Positions 10,503 through 22,560 of a stretch of 64,000 bases of DNA are shown piece after piece. Both the position numbers and the translations under genes were made by a program. A model generated the notes under the pieces. That model worked only from the letters and a program-made list of their open reading frames with translations, ran no database searches and was not told where the DNA came from. Source of the DNA: Neoceratodus forsteri (Eukaryota; Chordata; Ceratodontiformes; Ceratodontidae); contig CM057453.1 of assembly GCA_016271365.2 (NCBI GenBank), forward strand, positions 1,091,753,001 through 1,091,817,000. Direction: 5' to 3'. Each line of letters opens with the position of its first letter. The stretch's first letter is position 1.

Positions 10503-12975
10503 CTTCAGGCATTGTATCCAGTGCAACCAGAAAATGTCACTGACAGATCCACACGTGTTTGTACATCTACTGCCTCAGTGAGCAACATAACATTGTTACC
10601 TGTGGCCTGTGCCAGGGTATGTTTCCCTCTTCACTCGAAGCTCTTGTCTTCTCCTTGGCCAGCCGGCTGAACAGGACACTCCTGTGAAGTCCAAGCAAGC
10701 ATGTAAAGCGGTCCCTGCAGCCTAGCTGACAGCTATAGAAGAGATGTCTGCCAAGTCCACGGTGGGCACTGCATTGGTCCTGTTGCTCCTGTTTGGGGCT
10801 AATGTCGGAGCATCCTTCACAGGTAAATTACGGGAAATGTGCCGGACCCTCGAGACCTTCAGGGAGAGTCCTGCCACCATGGTAAAGTGAAGAAATCGAA
10901 GAAGCACAGCTGTCCATCGTGGGAATGGGAAAGGGTGCACTCTTTCTGCTCCCTCGACTCCCCTAATTGCATGACGGCATTTGAGCATTTAGCTTTTATC
11001 AAACCTGCCCTTGTCTAAGGCCAGGCCATTAGCTCCATGGTGCCCCGTTGAGCTTGTTGGTTTTGACACAGGTTGAGTAGGAGGTAGAGATTTTTCTCAA
11101 CATTGTCAACTCGTTGTCAGGTGGGATCCAAGATGATTAGGTCTCCAGGACCCCAGTCCTGTCTGGCGTCACCCAAGAGGGCCAGGAGCAGTTGGTGAAA
11201 CTGGCTGTCTCCTCTTAGGAGTGCTTCCCTCTGGGATCGAACCTTGTGCGAGTAGTTTGAACTGCCCTCCAGCCAGGTCTCCTCGATGTCGAGGTCTAGG
11301 TTTGGTCGAGGAATTCCTCGTGCTCTTGGTCTCATTATACTGAGAGGCATCGCCGTTGGTGCTCTTCTTCCTCTTCATCTTCGTGAGATGAGAGGCTCCG
11401 GCCATATGTGGCGGTGCTTTGAAGAGCTCTACTGGCAGCCGTGGGGCTTGTTTGGGCAGGGTAGGACTATACCCTTGCACCTTGCAGTCACCTGGACTGC
11501 ACCAGTCCAGCCCATACCGGTCCTGCAGAGATAGCTGTCCCCGACATGGGCTCCCCAGCAATCCAGGTGGAGCCGCCTCCACAACAGCTCTTGCAGGAGA
11601 ACCCCTCTAAGGACTCCCATCTGACTACTGGCTTGCCAGGCCTGTTTTCAGTGGAGATCACACACTGGACGAGTCCCAGGTGGTACAGAGGCAAACAGAT
11701 GTGGGCAGTGTTTGAGGATTCTTCAGATGACTTTAATGGGTCCTTGATGCAGTTTTTGAAGGCTTATGCTTTTGACCATTATTTGGCCAAAGAATTGACT
11801 ACTGACCATGGGCTGGTGTCCTTCGGGGCTCTTCTCTGGCTCATATCTGAGTCCATGGAGGTTTCCTTGGAGCCAGTCAAGAAAATGGCTAAACACCCCT
11901 TTACTGAGATCCTGGATAGAGACAAATCCCCTGAGGTTTCCTTTCCAGTGGCTGAGGCCATCTTGGGACCGGTGCTGGAGCTTTGGAATCCCCCCACTTC
12001 CTGCCCATCACTATCTACCTGTGTGGTCCACAAGTATGCAGTCCCTACCAGCGCCTTGTCCAGGTGTTTGGACTGCCCCTTAATAAATTTTTTTTTTTTA
12101 AACCAGGAGAGAGACTAAGCTGAAAGCTTGTTTACAGTATGACCTGAGAGCACAAGGAAGTTATGACTTGCTCAGGGTCACACAGTATGCAGTCAGTGGC
12201 TGTGGGATTCAAACCCAGGTCTCCTGCTCAGAGCCTTAAACCTCTGTACTAAACTGCCTCCAACTGCCCAGATCTGGTCACTGACTGTCTTTGTGAATCT
12301 AGAAATACTGGGGACATGGAGAAACCTCCCACTAAGGAGTCAGAAGCTTAACACACAGCGAAGATGGTCTATCTGTGTCCACCCTTGGCCTTCTTCAGTG
12401 AGGCTCTCTGGTGATGGCCCACTTTGGTCACTCCAGGAGTTCTAGACCACATCCTCCTTTACCTCCATGCCGACAAGAAGCTGGTGGTAAAAGTAGTCCA
12501 AGGCCAGGGAGGCTGGCTAAACACCAGCTTCAGATGGCCTTCGATATGGGCCATTCCTGCTGCCGTTATGGACTGCAGGGCCTGGCTGAGGATAGCCATA
12601 TTTTTGGTGACACACAGCACAAGTTGGCTGATGTTGCCTTCTTGGGCGCTGACCTCTTTGGCCCTGGAGTGGAGGGCCACCTCACTAAGATTGAGAAGTC
12701 CAGTGCCACCTTGGATTCTTTGACCTCCTCTCAGAAAAACTCGAAAGGGCAGAAGCCGAAGAAAAAGCCTTTTCAGTTTCATCTCTTTCCATCCCAACAG
12801 TGTCTTTTGCAGGCTGGGCGCCCCAAGACAGAGTTCCTTGGTCAGGGCCCCAAAAAAGGTAGGGGTAGTGGTGCCCCTCTGGCAACAGGCACTGGTGCCC
12901 CCAAAAAAAAACGGCCTACTGAAGGGTTGAGGAGTGTCTGCCTCCCACCTGTCCCTGGAACGCATGGTCCATAAT
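10503..12975 (+). pseudogene. DIRS gag relic of copy E1
   Basis: Very decayed gag. Around 10510-10620 the family Cys/His block can be traced as CIQCNQKMSLTDPH. 11546-12075 is an open middle region with FEDSSDDFNGS, EILDRDKSPEVSFPVAEA and VLELWNPPTSCP, matching the gag middle of D at 38270-38590. The C part (12411-12740) has LADVAFLGADLFGPGVEGHL. A MIR-like SINE interrupts it at 12079-12262. Confidence 0.7.
12079..12262 (-). mobile_element. MIR-like SINE in copy E1 gag
   Basis: tRNA-headed SINE on the minus strand, flanked by ACTGCCC (12072-12078 and 12263-12269). Read on the minus strand it starts GGAGGCAGTTTAGTACAGAG, with a Pol III B-box-like GGTTTGAATCC. It then has the core ACTGTGTGACCCTGAGCAAG typical of MIR/CORE SINEs, and an A-rich end (T run at 12089-12099). 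It splits E1 gag after the CLDCPL block. Confidence 0.8.
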
Positions 12976-12989
12976 TACCTTGGACAAAT

Positions 12990-14640
12990 GGATCCTGGAG
13001 GTGGTGTCTGGAGGGTTGCCTCTCAGATTCGATGCTCTCCCTTACCAACCTCACATGCCAAGGGAGTCTGTGGTGTCACAGGACACACTGTCCACTCTCA
13101 TGCAAGGACGTTGCTCAGCTCCTTGAGAAAGAAGCTGTAGCCTGTGTCCCAGATTCCATAGCAGGTCTGGGCTTTGTGTCAGATATTTTCTGGTCCTGAA
13201 ATGGATGGGGTTGACACCCCATACTTGGATCTTCACGATCTGATTCAGTATCTCTCAGGAAGTGCAAGTTCAAGATGGTCATGCTGAACCAGATAATTCC
13301 ATCTCTGGAGCAGGGCATGTGGTTCTACTCCCTGGACCTCCAGGACGCATTCTTCCACATTCCTGTCTATTCGTCCCACTGGCGGTACCTTCGGTTCCAC
13401 ACAGAAGGGGTTCTCCATCAGTTCCAGGTAACGCCATTCGGTCTTTCCTCGGCACCCAGGGTCTTCAAGTGCATGGTAGTGGTGGCAGCATTCCTGTGGC
13501 ACCAGGGGTTTAGAATATACCCCTGTCAGGACGACTGGCTGATAGCTGGGCTGTCCAAGGAGGCAGTGAAGTGGTCCAGGGACCTGGCCCTGCAGAGACT
13601 TGGGCCATCTGATCAGTCTGGCCATGTCCAAACTGAATTTCTTGCAGGTGATTCACTTCTTTAGGGCAGAGCTAGGCTTCCTCCTGGTCAAGGCCCGAAT
13701 CCCTGAAGACCAGCCACTGGATCTTGCCTTCTTTGCACAGTCAGGTCAGGTTGGGCATGTGTGTCCTGCCTGGGACGTTCTGCGAGTGCTGGGTACATGG
13801 TGTCCTGCGCCAGCATTGTCCGGCTGGGCCTGCTGGTGGAAGCGTCGCCTTCAGTGGGAGTTGGGCCATCAGTAGTCCCAGTGCCTAGGACACATGGACC
13901 AGCCAGTTTCGGTGATCCAGTCGATGTGGGATGCCATCTGATGGTAGCTTCTCCCACAGCATTTGGAGCAGGAGTCCTGTTTGTTTGCCTAGAGCTGTCT
14001 GTCACTCTGACTAGAGATGCACCTCTGGTGGGATGGGGAGCACTGGGGACCGCAGAGCCCATGGGCTCTGGACCTTCAGAAAGTCCTGTCACCACATCAA
14101 ACTGCTGGAACTCCATGCAGTGCACCTGGGTCTAATGGAATTTGCTGCATTTTGTCCGTGGTTGGGTCATGCAAGTCCAGACGGACAATACCATGACCGT
14201 GTTCTACCTGAACAGGCAGGGGCGGAACATACTCCCTTCCCTTGTGTGGGAGGCACTCCACACTTGAATCCTCATGTGCAGATCTCCTGGCAGTTCGTCA
14301 CGGAGCAGACAACCAGCTGGTGGATGCCCTCAACAGCATGTACAAGACGTCGCACAAGGGGTCTCGACATCAGGAGGCAGTGAGCTACCTGTTCTCCCTG
14401 TGGGGCAGTCCTCTAATGGACCTCTTGGCTTCCAGGGAGAACACAAAGCTGACGCTGTTTCGTACCTGCCTCTTCTGTCTGGGACACTGCTAGGGAATGC
14501 CTTTGCGAAGCCCTGGACCCCGGGCTTCCTATACACCTTCTCTCCCTTTCCTTTGATCCACAGGTTGGTGCTAAAGTCAAGGATGGACAAGGCACGGATG
14601 ATCCTGATCGACCCCGTACTGACCCCAGCAGTACTGGTAC
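12990..14640 (+). pseudogene. DIRS pol relic of copy E1
   Basis: Reverse transcriptase block at 13275-13520 (MVMLNQIIPSLEQGMWFYSL, DAFFHIPV, VTPFGLSSAPRVFKCM). The catalytic box reads CQDDW at 13524-13538 in place of YLDDW. RNase H is traceable at about 14000-14330 (LLELHAVHLGL, VQTDNTM in shifted frames). The methyltransferase-like tail is at 14400-14640 (LFRTCLFCL, SFPLIHRLVLKSRMDKARMI). Many frameshifts. Confidence 0.8.
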
Positions 14641-16110
14641 CTGGATCTCCTCAGCCTCAGCAGCAACCCTCTGTGGCAATTGCCTCTGCATGCAGACCTG
14701 CTGTTTTGTCATCAGAGGAAGATCCTGCACCTGGATCTTCATTCCTTGCATCTCACAGCCTGGTTCCTGAGCAGCTAGAGTTCCAGGCTTTGGGAGTTTC
14801 AAAGATGTTCTCCACATTGTGGAGACATCCCAAAAGGAGTCAACTTATCAATGCTACACCTTTAAATGGAAAAGATTTTCCATTTGGTGCCAGGACAAAA
14901 GGGCCTTATCTGGACTATCTGTGCTCCCTCTTTCAAGCTGGGGCTGAGATCGACAACCGTCAAGGTGCACATCTCAGCATACCGTGCATTGGCTGGTATA
15001 TTGATGTTGGCACAGGAGAAGATGGTCAGGCGCTTTTTCTTTTTCCATATTTTCCTTTTCTGCCCCTGCAACCCACGGTGACCCCATCCAACTACCCCCT
15101 CCCTCAGCTCCATTGCCTTACTGCAGTGTCCTTTGCCATAGGACTGTAGCGGTTACCCAGCCACCAGTGCGAAGCCTGAAAGAGGCAGTCGTCACTCATC
15201 GCTGCGGGTGGTATTTTCCCACCATTTTCTCTCCTTACTTCCCCAGAGCATCAGTGCAAGGACACACGTGCATGTGTGCGCTCACCACCTTGGCCTGCCT
15301 GGCCCCGATCCCACCTTCCTTGGCCTAGCGCCTAACCCCCACCTCCATCGCCGCACTACCAGCATCAGGCCTCCACATGGGGGGGTGGTAGTCAAGGGTC
15401 AGGAGAGCAACTCTCCGATCCGGTGAGAGGAAGCTACCAGTTGGATGCTCGATCCTCACCCAGCCCTCCACCCCGGCCTACCCTCGGCAACCCATGCCCA
15501 TTACTGAACATGGGTCACCAGTGTGGCAGGAGGTAAGGTGCCCAGTGCCTCAGCCCTCCATGCCACTGGGCCAGCCAGGTCGGGTACTTTCTTAAAGACC
15601 TTGACCACTTGAACCCACCAATACGTGAACCACCACCACCTTGGGATCTGTGGCTGATTCGGGCAGTGCTCATGGGCAAGCTTTTTGAGCCTATGCACAG
15701 GTGTGAGATGTCCCACTGTTGTGAAAAAAACACTTTCCTGGTGGCTCCAGGCACTTTTGGTGGAGTCTAAATACCTAAGCTAACAAGGACAAGGTAGTCC
15801 TTTGTCCCCACCCGAAATTCCTCCTGACTGTGGGATTGGAGTTTCACCTTAACCAGGTGATTAACCTTCCAGTATAGAAGATGATTGTCAGGTTGATAAC
15901 ATCCTGCATCAACGTCTGTTGTAGATTGGCTGGTAGGGAGCCTTCCATAGGGTTTAGGGTTCATTTCACCAGACATACTGCTGCGTCGGTGGCTGCTTTC
16001 AGGGATGTCTCCATACATGAGATCTGTAGGGTGTCTGCCTGGAAGTCAGCACACACCGTCATTTTCTTTTACAGCATTAACTTTAAGTCACGCTGAGATG
16101 CTGCTTTTGG
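14640..16110 (+). pseudogene. Tyrosine recombinase relic of copy E1
   Basis: N part with LVPEQLEFQALGVSKMF (14758-14812) and FKWKRFSIW in shifted frames near 14868. A 555-bp foreign segment (about 15034-15588) interrupts the block GRRFF/LKDLDHL. The C part at 15600-16110 keeps an HFTRHTAAS box (15963-15989), so H and R are present, and AWKSAHTVIFFYSIN with the tyrosine. The SARR arginine block near 15730 is deleted. Not functional. Confidence 0.75.
15034..15588. mobile_element. Unidentified 555-bp insertion in copy E1 recombinase
   Basis: Alignment with copy D (41521-41600) shows that the recombinase runs up to GCGCTTTTTC and resumes at TTCTTAAAGACCTTGACC, so the sequence between is foreign. 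The flanks share only a rough CTTTCTT, so a duplication is not certain. It is GC-rich with a pyrimidine-rich start and has no coding similarity I recognise. It could be a SINE or a retroposed RNA. Confidence 0.6.
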
Positions 16111-16179
16111 GACCCCAGTTCTTCAGTCTGTGTTCACGATAGGGGTGCACACGCTTTGCCCTCTCTCCGCAGAGAACTG

Positions 16180-16253
16180 CTGGAAGTCTAACATAGATAA
16201 GTGAACCATATCATGTCCCTAGAAACATAGGTTGCTCACCTGTAATCGTAGAT
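16180..16253 (+). repeat. ICR of copy E1, first half
   Basis: Contains GTGAACCATATCATGTCCCTAG, complementary to the family's left tip, and GGTTGCTCACCTGTAATCGTA, complementary to the right tip. It is cut at 16253 by copy M. The remaining part, starting CTGGGAGTGATATATATGG, lies at 27276-27320. Confidence 0.8.
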
Positions 16254-16330
16254 CTTCCACGGAGTGGTCTCTTGCAGTGGGTAATACTTTTTGGTGTTCA
16301 ACAGAGGTCAGTTCCTTTTTCAGCTCGTAT
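16254..16330 (+). repeat. Left tip and ITR of copy M
   Basis: The first 40 bases are complementary to 26849-26887 in the ICR of the same element (AAAGTATTACCTACTGCAAG and following). This confirms the boundary at 16254. Confidence 0.8.
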
Positions 16331-16498
16331 GCAGCAGCTAGAACAACTTCTGAGAACAGTAGTCATTGATGAGAAAACAACACTGAAGATTCTACACACC
16401 AGTCAAGAGCTCCCCCATCTATTGATCTACATTTCTGGACTAACATAGAGCAGGAGTATCCCTCCTCACCCTCTGTGTCTCCTTTACTCATAGATGGC

Positions 16499-16990
16499 CA
16501 CCATACCATCGACGATGCATCTATAATCTCATTGACGGCCACCATACTGTCGACAATGCATCTGTCTTTTCATTGACTGCCTATAACAGTCAATGTTTGC
16601 ACGATGCATCTTTACTTTCATTGACGTCTCATACCCGTCAACATCCTCAACAGCTACCACCGTCAACAATGCATCTCTGTTCTCATTGACAATCATATCC
16701 ATCAATGTTCTCATCGGCTACCACCGTACAGTGATGCATCTATACTTTCATTGAGGGCCCATAGCCGTCAACATCCTCATTGACTGCTACCACCGTCGAC
16801 GATGCATCTATGAATTTAATTGATGGTCACCACTGTCAACGATGCCGCTTATGTTCTCAGACAGCCATACTTGTCAACGATGCATTCATATTCTTATTGA
16901 CTGACATCTCCATCAACAATGCATCCTTGTTTCTCGTCGGCGGTTGTCACCCATCGACAGTGCATCGTTATGCTGCCTACTCTTTGACAC
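16499..16990 (+). repeat. Tandem repeat in copy M gag region
   Basis: About eleven diverged units marked by GTCRACRATGCATC and a following CATTGAC. ATGCAT starts at 16515, 16556, 16604, 16669, 16734, 16802, (16842), 16880 and 16919, with a final GTGCAT at 16960. Unit lengths fall in two classes, 38-41 bp and 65-68 bp, with one of 48 bp. Lengths are mostly not multiples of three, so the array is not a clean in-frame protein repeat now. It lies between the left ITR and the gag remnants of copy M. Confidence 0.85.
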
Positions 16991-16999
16991 AGCGTTTTT

Positions 17000-18153
17000 C
17001 ACTCTCATCAACAGTACTTCCAGCACTATAAAAAGGCAATACATAAATAACCCTTTCTGGGTTCCATTAGAGTCACAGAGTGGAAGGGATCCTCCTCAAC
17101 CTCTGTACTTCACGCCTCTTGGACAGCGCGCCCTCATATTCATTCTTAGTAAATGGGGCTTCATAAAAAAACAGTGGCCTCTGCCATGTTTCTACCCCAC
17201 CACTGTCTTAGGTGGGCAGTCATAGGGCTCAGGCGGACAGAGATCGGAACCCTGGATGTTACCGCCCAGGGGCGAGACCTGCTCAGGTTACATGTCCACT
17301 CTTCTCTCCCCCCCCCCCGAAGGAGCTGGACGTCTTCCATTGTAGCACGGCACGTCTTGCATGCCATATGGCACTCTCAGCCCTCCGATCCAAGGGGGCA
17401 GGGTGACCCTCCATTATCTCCTCCTCTTGCGCCTAGTAACTTTCTTGATGACCAAGATCCATTCCCACCCTGGTCACTTCCTCCTTATATGGAAGACTAT
17501 TTTCAGATAAACAAGTGCTCCCGGTTTATCTCACCTGTGACCTTGAATATGACTGTTTCCAGGAGCTGAAATTTTTTCCTCAGGCTCCATTTTTTCGGAA
17601 ATCTTCTGCCTAGACTCCACAACACCCCCTCCTGATGACCCTTCATTCTACAAAATTATGATACAAATATAGGAAGTTGTGGGATTCTCTACCACAAAAA
17701 CATAACAAAGTAAGGATATGGCAGAATACCTTGATCTGCCAGAGGAGCCTGTTTGGGTGGCTTCCCCCAACTAATTACAAACTTACCAGAATGCCATGCT
17801 GGCTGCCTCACACCAGCCTTCCACTGTCTCAGCTGTTCCAGATAAGGTGGATCATATTTATCCAGCTCCTCTGGTTCCTCCCTTCCTTTCATGCTTTCCT
17901 GGAGGTGGACTCTGCACTGCCACGCATGATCACGTGAGCTCCTTACCACCTGATAATCCCAAAGACTTGACTTTCTGGAGAAACTAGTCTTTTTCTCCAG
18001 TACCATGAATATCAGAATTCCAAATTATATGGGTCATCTGATTAAATAACATCATACCCTTGGGTCATCTGCCATTGAGATTATCAGTCACCTCCCTCCT
18101 TTACCAGAACAGGGAGCGATTATTGGCTACTATGTCAACTAGTAATGCTAATT
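17000..18153 (+). pseudogene. Probable gag relic of copy M, 5' part
   Basis: By position this is the gag of copy M up to the insertion of copy B. Short open stretches occur (17153-17569, 17677-17937), but I cannot align them to the gag blocks of the other families. The assignment rests on order (after the left ITR, before pol) and is inference. The sequence continues at 23948 after copy B. Confidence 0.4.
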
Positions 18154-18345
18154 CTAGGGACATGGATATGTTGTTCATCCACACTCATTGGCAGGTATCC
18201 TTGCCGCTTTAAATCTTGCCGGAAGGTCTTCAAGCTTGCTCCTCCCACCCACCCGGGTGGTATAACTCTCGGCTCCGCCCCATGACGCCAGATCTTCCTT
18301 ACCGCTTGGAAGCTCAGGTTCCCTCATAACGCTCTGCGTTTGAGA
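18154..18345 (+). repeat. Left ITR of copy B, possible promoter
   Basis: Starts CTAGGGACATGGATATGTTG. The inverted partner is at 23780-23944. It contains CCGCCCCATGACGCCAG, a GC box followed by a CRE-like site. Copy D has the perfect CRE palindrome TGACGTCA at the same place (36905-36912), so this may be the element's promoter. Confidence 0.85.
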
Positions 18346-18420
18346 CTAGTTCCTATTTCTCCGTTTGCGTTTAAAAATAAATTTTGCAAAAAACTTCAGT
18401 CTTCTATCCCTCGCGGCTGC

Positions 18421-20684
18421 GATGGACCGTCGACTCCAGTTTCGGAGATGCCCATGCGGGCAGAAGATGTCTCGGCGGATCCACACTCCACGTGTGTCTA
18501 CTGCTTAGGCCTTGAGCACGACCGCGGGCTTGCGACCTGTGCTCATCTTTCTCGGCCTCGTCCTCGAAGACCGTGCTGCCCGATTACAACTGGGCGTCCG
18601 AAGCGTTTCCCTCGGTGAAGTCCAAGGAGGCCGGTTGGCGGTGTCGCGGCCGGTCTCGGCCGGATCAGCTCGAGCGGATGGTCGCCCTCGAAGAGGAGGC
18701 GGCGCGGGCCGTATCTTCCTCGGCCGCGGCATTTATCCCGCTCTCTCTGGGCTCTTCTTACACGGCTTCTTTTAAGGAGCTTTGTCTGTCCCTCTCCACT
18801 AAAGGAGAAGGGCCTACGTTGGCGGGACCTTATTCTCGGTCCAAAAAGAGGGACAAGGGTAAGTCCCTCCGTCGACGCTCTTGGGAGCGGGAAAGGTCCC
18901 TCTCCCCGGGCCGTCGACCGTCGGCTTCGGTCGACCGCTCGGCTTCGGCCACTGGCCTCACGGTGTCCCCGTCAGGTCAGTTGACCGAGACTCCCACCGA
19001 TGAAGTCGAGATTTTTCTCGACCCATTGGACGGGCTGTCGCCTTAGCAGCCGAGATTCCCTCTCCCGGTTCCCCGGGAGGAGTTGAGATCCTGGGCTCGC
19101 CTATGCCTCCGGTTCCGGAGCCCTCGGATGCGCCATCCGAGCGAAGGAGTGCGGTTCCGGCCGACACCTCCCGCACCGACCTCGGAAATTCGGGACTCTC
19201 GGTCTCGGTCTGGACCTCTTCCGGTTCAGCCGATCCCACCGTCATAAGCGGTCTCGGTCTCGGCACCCATGATAAGCGGCGTCGCCGCTAGTCCTTAATC
19301 CTCCTCCTCGGATGAGGAGGCTTCGGCGTACAGTACGTCGGACGTGCGAGGACCTTATGTTGCAACAGCTCCTCCTGGCGGGAATAAGCCGACCCGTCGC
19401 CTTCCCGGCCATTAAGAATAGCTGTCACGGGCAGCCGACACAACCCCTCGACTTATCCGAGGCCTATACCCAGGCGGTTGTTCGGCCAAAACCAGCTTTG
19501 CTCCACCGATTCCGGTGGAACCTCCGCCTCACAGCCACCAATTGGGGCTCCGACCGCCAGGTCTACCCCATCGGCTGTCAGTTACCCTCACCCCGATCGA
19601 TCCGGCAGGTGAAGGGTGGCTCAGGCCAGAGGCAGCTCTTCGAGGACTCTTCCGAGTCCGAAGATGATTCTCCTTTTTTCCAAGTGACTGGACTTGGAGT
19701 CTTCAGGAGGTCAGTCAATGGGCGATAGCCCGTCGTCCTTCCTAGGACTACCCGCTCATCTGAGTCCACGGGATGGAGCTGAACCCGTTCCAAAGCGGGC
19801 CGGTATCCCCTCACGGAGATTCTGGACCGAGGGATTCTCCGGCGGAGGCCTTTCCGGTGGCGAGGCCATAGTGGGTCCGGCACTGGAGCTTTGGCAGCGC
19901 CCTGCTTCCTGCCCTGCGCCTTCGGCCAGGATGGCCAGGAAGTATGCGGTCCCTACTGGTTCCTTGTCCGGTTTTGGAACACCCTCTGCTGAGGGGTTGG
20001 TTACCGACAGCGTTTTCGGTAGCGCCGGCACGCTCAGGATGTGGAGAAACCTCCTGACAAGGAGTCCAGAAAATTGGACTATGTCGGGCGAGAAAGTCTA
20101 CGCTCGTCCTCTCTCGGCCTTCAATCAGGCCAGTTCGGCCATCCTCATGGCACATTTTCTCATGCCCTGTTGGGCTCCCTGGATGAGGTCATCCTCATCT
20201 TCCGCCCGATCTGCAGACTACGGTTAAGCAGGTGCGGGACCAGGGCAATGGCCAAACAGCAGCTCAGACTGCTTTGGATATAGGGGACTCATGTGCCAGA
20301 TCGGTGGCGGCCGCGGTGGCTATCGTCGGCGAGGCTTGGCTGAGGATATCCACCTTTGCCTCGGATCACAGCACAAGTTGGCGGATGTCCCTTTTGGGGA
20401 CTGACCTCTTCGGCCCTGGGGTGGAAGGTCACCTGCAGAGGATCGAGAAGTCCAATGCTACCTTGGACTCGGTCTCTTCCGCTCAGAAGGACAAAGGCCG
20501 CAAACCACAGCCTAAGCCCTTTCGTCCTTCTGTGCCCCCGGCGCGCCCGGCCCAGCAACGTCAGGGCCAGCAGGCTCGGCCTTGGCATCCCAAACCCAAG
20601 CCGCCAGCTTCCTCTAACAGGAGGCAGGGAGGAAAAGGCCCAGGAGGTCCCTCGGCCGGTCCCTCCTCCAAGCCTGCCCAGTGA
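18421..20684 (+). pseudogene. DIRS gag relic of copy B
   Basis: Starts with ATGGACCG at 18421. The Cys/His block is present but split by a frameshift: RRCPCGQKMS in one frame, then DPHSTCVYCLGLEHD in another (18478-18520). Ser/Arg-rich middle (18840-18950). The later gag blocks GEAIVGPALELWQRPASCP (about 19855-19913), AHFLMPCWAPWMR in a shifted frame, and LGTDLFGPGVEGHLQRIEKS (20400-20455) follow. The gene ends at 20684 with a Pro/Gln/Lys-rich tail. At least five frameshifts. Confidence 0.85.
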
Positions 20685-20699
20685 CGGGCTGAGGGGTGT

Positions 20700-22560
20700 C
20701 GCCCCCATTCCCGCCACCTTATCCTAGGTCCCCCGTGGGCAGCTCGCACTTCCGTTCCGCCTGGTCCGCTGTTTCCACGGACAGGTGGGTCTTGAGAGTG
20801 GTGGGAAGAGGCCTGCCTCTGGAATTCGAGCAGGCACCACCCTTCCAGGCCGTCGCCCTAGAGGCTTGGGATCCCAGCCTCACTGGCTCGTCGAGCCGAC
20901 ATCCTCTCCTCCTCCAGAAGGAGGTGATAGAGAGGTGGTGGACCCTCCTTCAGACCCAGGGTTTGTGTCCAGGTACTTCCTGGTTCCGAAACGGACGGGG
21001 GCTGGCGCCCCATTCTCGACCTACACGACCTAAACAAGTTCCTAAGGTCTCGAACCTTCAGGATGGTCACTCTAGCTCAGATAATACCATCCTTGGAACG
21101 CGGCGTGTGGTTCTGCTCTCTGGACTTGCAGGACGCGTTTTTTCACGTCCCCATCCGTCCGTCTCACCAGAGATTCCTTCGCTTCCGAGCGGAAGGATCC
21201 CTCTTCGAGTTCCAAGCCATGCCCTTCGGCTTGTCTCCAGCTCCCAGGGTCTTCACCAAATGCATGGCAGTGGTGACAGCATTCCTGCGGCGCCGAGGGG
21301 TCCGGGTGTACCCTTACCTGGGCGACTGGCTGATAGCAGCTCCTCCAGGAAGGAGGCAGAGTGGTCCAGAAATCTGGCCCTCAGGTCTGCTCTCAACTGG
21401 GCCTCCTTATCAGCGAGGCCAGAGTCAGACTCGAGCGAAGCAGGTGATTCTATTCATCGGGCGCGGCTCGGCTCTCCGAGCCAGGCGCGGCTCCCGGCCG
21501 GACAGGGCGAGGTTCTTTCCTCCTTTGCCCGATCATTTCTGGTTGGGCAATTACGCCCTGCCGGGACTTCCTGCGCCTCCTGGGTCTCATGGCGGCCTGC
21601 ACCAGCGTGGTCCATTGGGCCCGCTGGAACATCGTCCCCTTCAGTGGGGACTGGCCAGCCAGTGGTCTGGCAGCTGCGATCCTTTGGACCAGCTGTGTCG
21701 GTGACACAGGGGATGTGGAGCAGCTCTCCAGTGGTGGACCGTTCCAGATCATTTGCAGGAGGGCATCCCGTTAAATCCGCCCGAGCCGACGGTCTCTCTA
21801 TCGACCGATGCCTCTCTGATGGGTTGGGGTGCCCATCTGGGGAACACGGGCTCATGGCCTCTGGTCCCGGGGAGTCGATGCCACATCAACCTGCTGGAGC
21901 CCGGGCGGTCCGCCTAGCTCTCACCGCCTTTGCTCCGTTCCTCCGGGGTCAAGTGGTCCGAGTCCAGATGGACAATACCACGACCATGTACTATCTAAAC
22001 TGCCAGGGCGGGACGCGCTCCATGCTTCTATGCAAGGAAGCTCTCCGCATTTGGTCACTCGTGCGCAGCCTGGAGGCGGATCTCCTAGCCATTCACGTGG
22101 CAGGAGCCTCCAACACCCTGGCCGATGCCCTGAGCCGGATAAGGGCTGCATCCCACGAGTGGTCTCTCCTGCCGGAGGTAGTACAGCATCTGTTCTCCCA
22201 TTGGGGCACACCTCAGGTGGACCTGTTTGCCTCAGGAGAGCAGAGCTGAGCCTGTTCCATGCCGCCCCCTCAGCAGGGCTCGCTGCAGGGGATGCCTTCT
22301 CGAGGCAGTGGACCCGGGCCTCTTTTCGCCTTTCCCCATTTCCCTTGATCCACAAGGTGCTTCTCAAAGCGAGGGAGGGACAAGGCGCAGGTGATTCTGA
22401 TAGCCCCAGACTGGCCTCGCCAGTTCTGGTACCCAGATCTCCTCAGTCTCAGCTCCAGGACTCCGGCAGCTTCCAGCTCGCCCGGACCTGCTCTCAGTCA
22501 ATCAGGGGAAGGTGTTCCATCCGGACCTTCAATCCCTGCACCCTGACGGCCTGGTTCCTA
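20700..22560 (+). pseudogene. DIRS pol relic of copy B
   Basis: Reverse transcriptase blocks RYFLVPKRT, MVTLAQIIPSLERGVWFCSL (21063), DAFFHVPI and MPFGLSPAPRVFTKCM. The catalytic box is YLGDW (21315-21329), losing the first aspartate. RNase H blocks follow at about 21780-22130 (STDASLMGWGAHL, VQMDNTTTMYYLN, HVAGASNTLADALSR). The tail is methyltransferase-like (QVDLFASG, then DAFS.QWT). The 517-residue open stretch 20696-22249 is misleading: it enters the RT frame, crosses the middle in a wrong frame and ends in the RNase H frame. Confidence 0.88.

Noticed and set aside
16499..16990. A CRISPR-like array
   Set aside because: Repeats are diverged with variable units, no unique spacers and no cas genes; the setting is a vertebrate retrotransposon.
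20696..22249. A 517-residue open reading frame that could be taken as an intact pol protein
   Set aside because: It enters in the RT frame, leaves it, crosses the RT core in a wrong frame and returns in the RNase H frame. The true RT core is in another frame (21063-21700).
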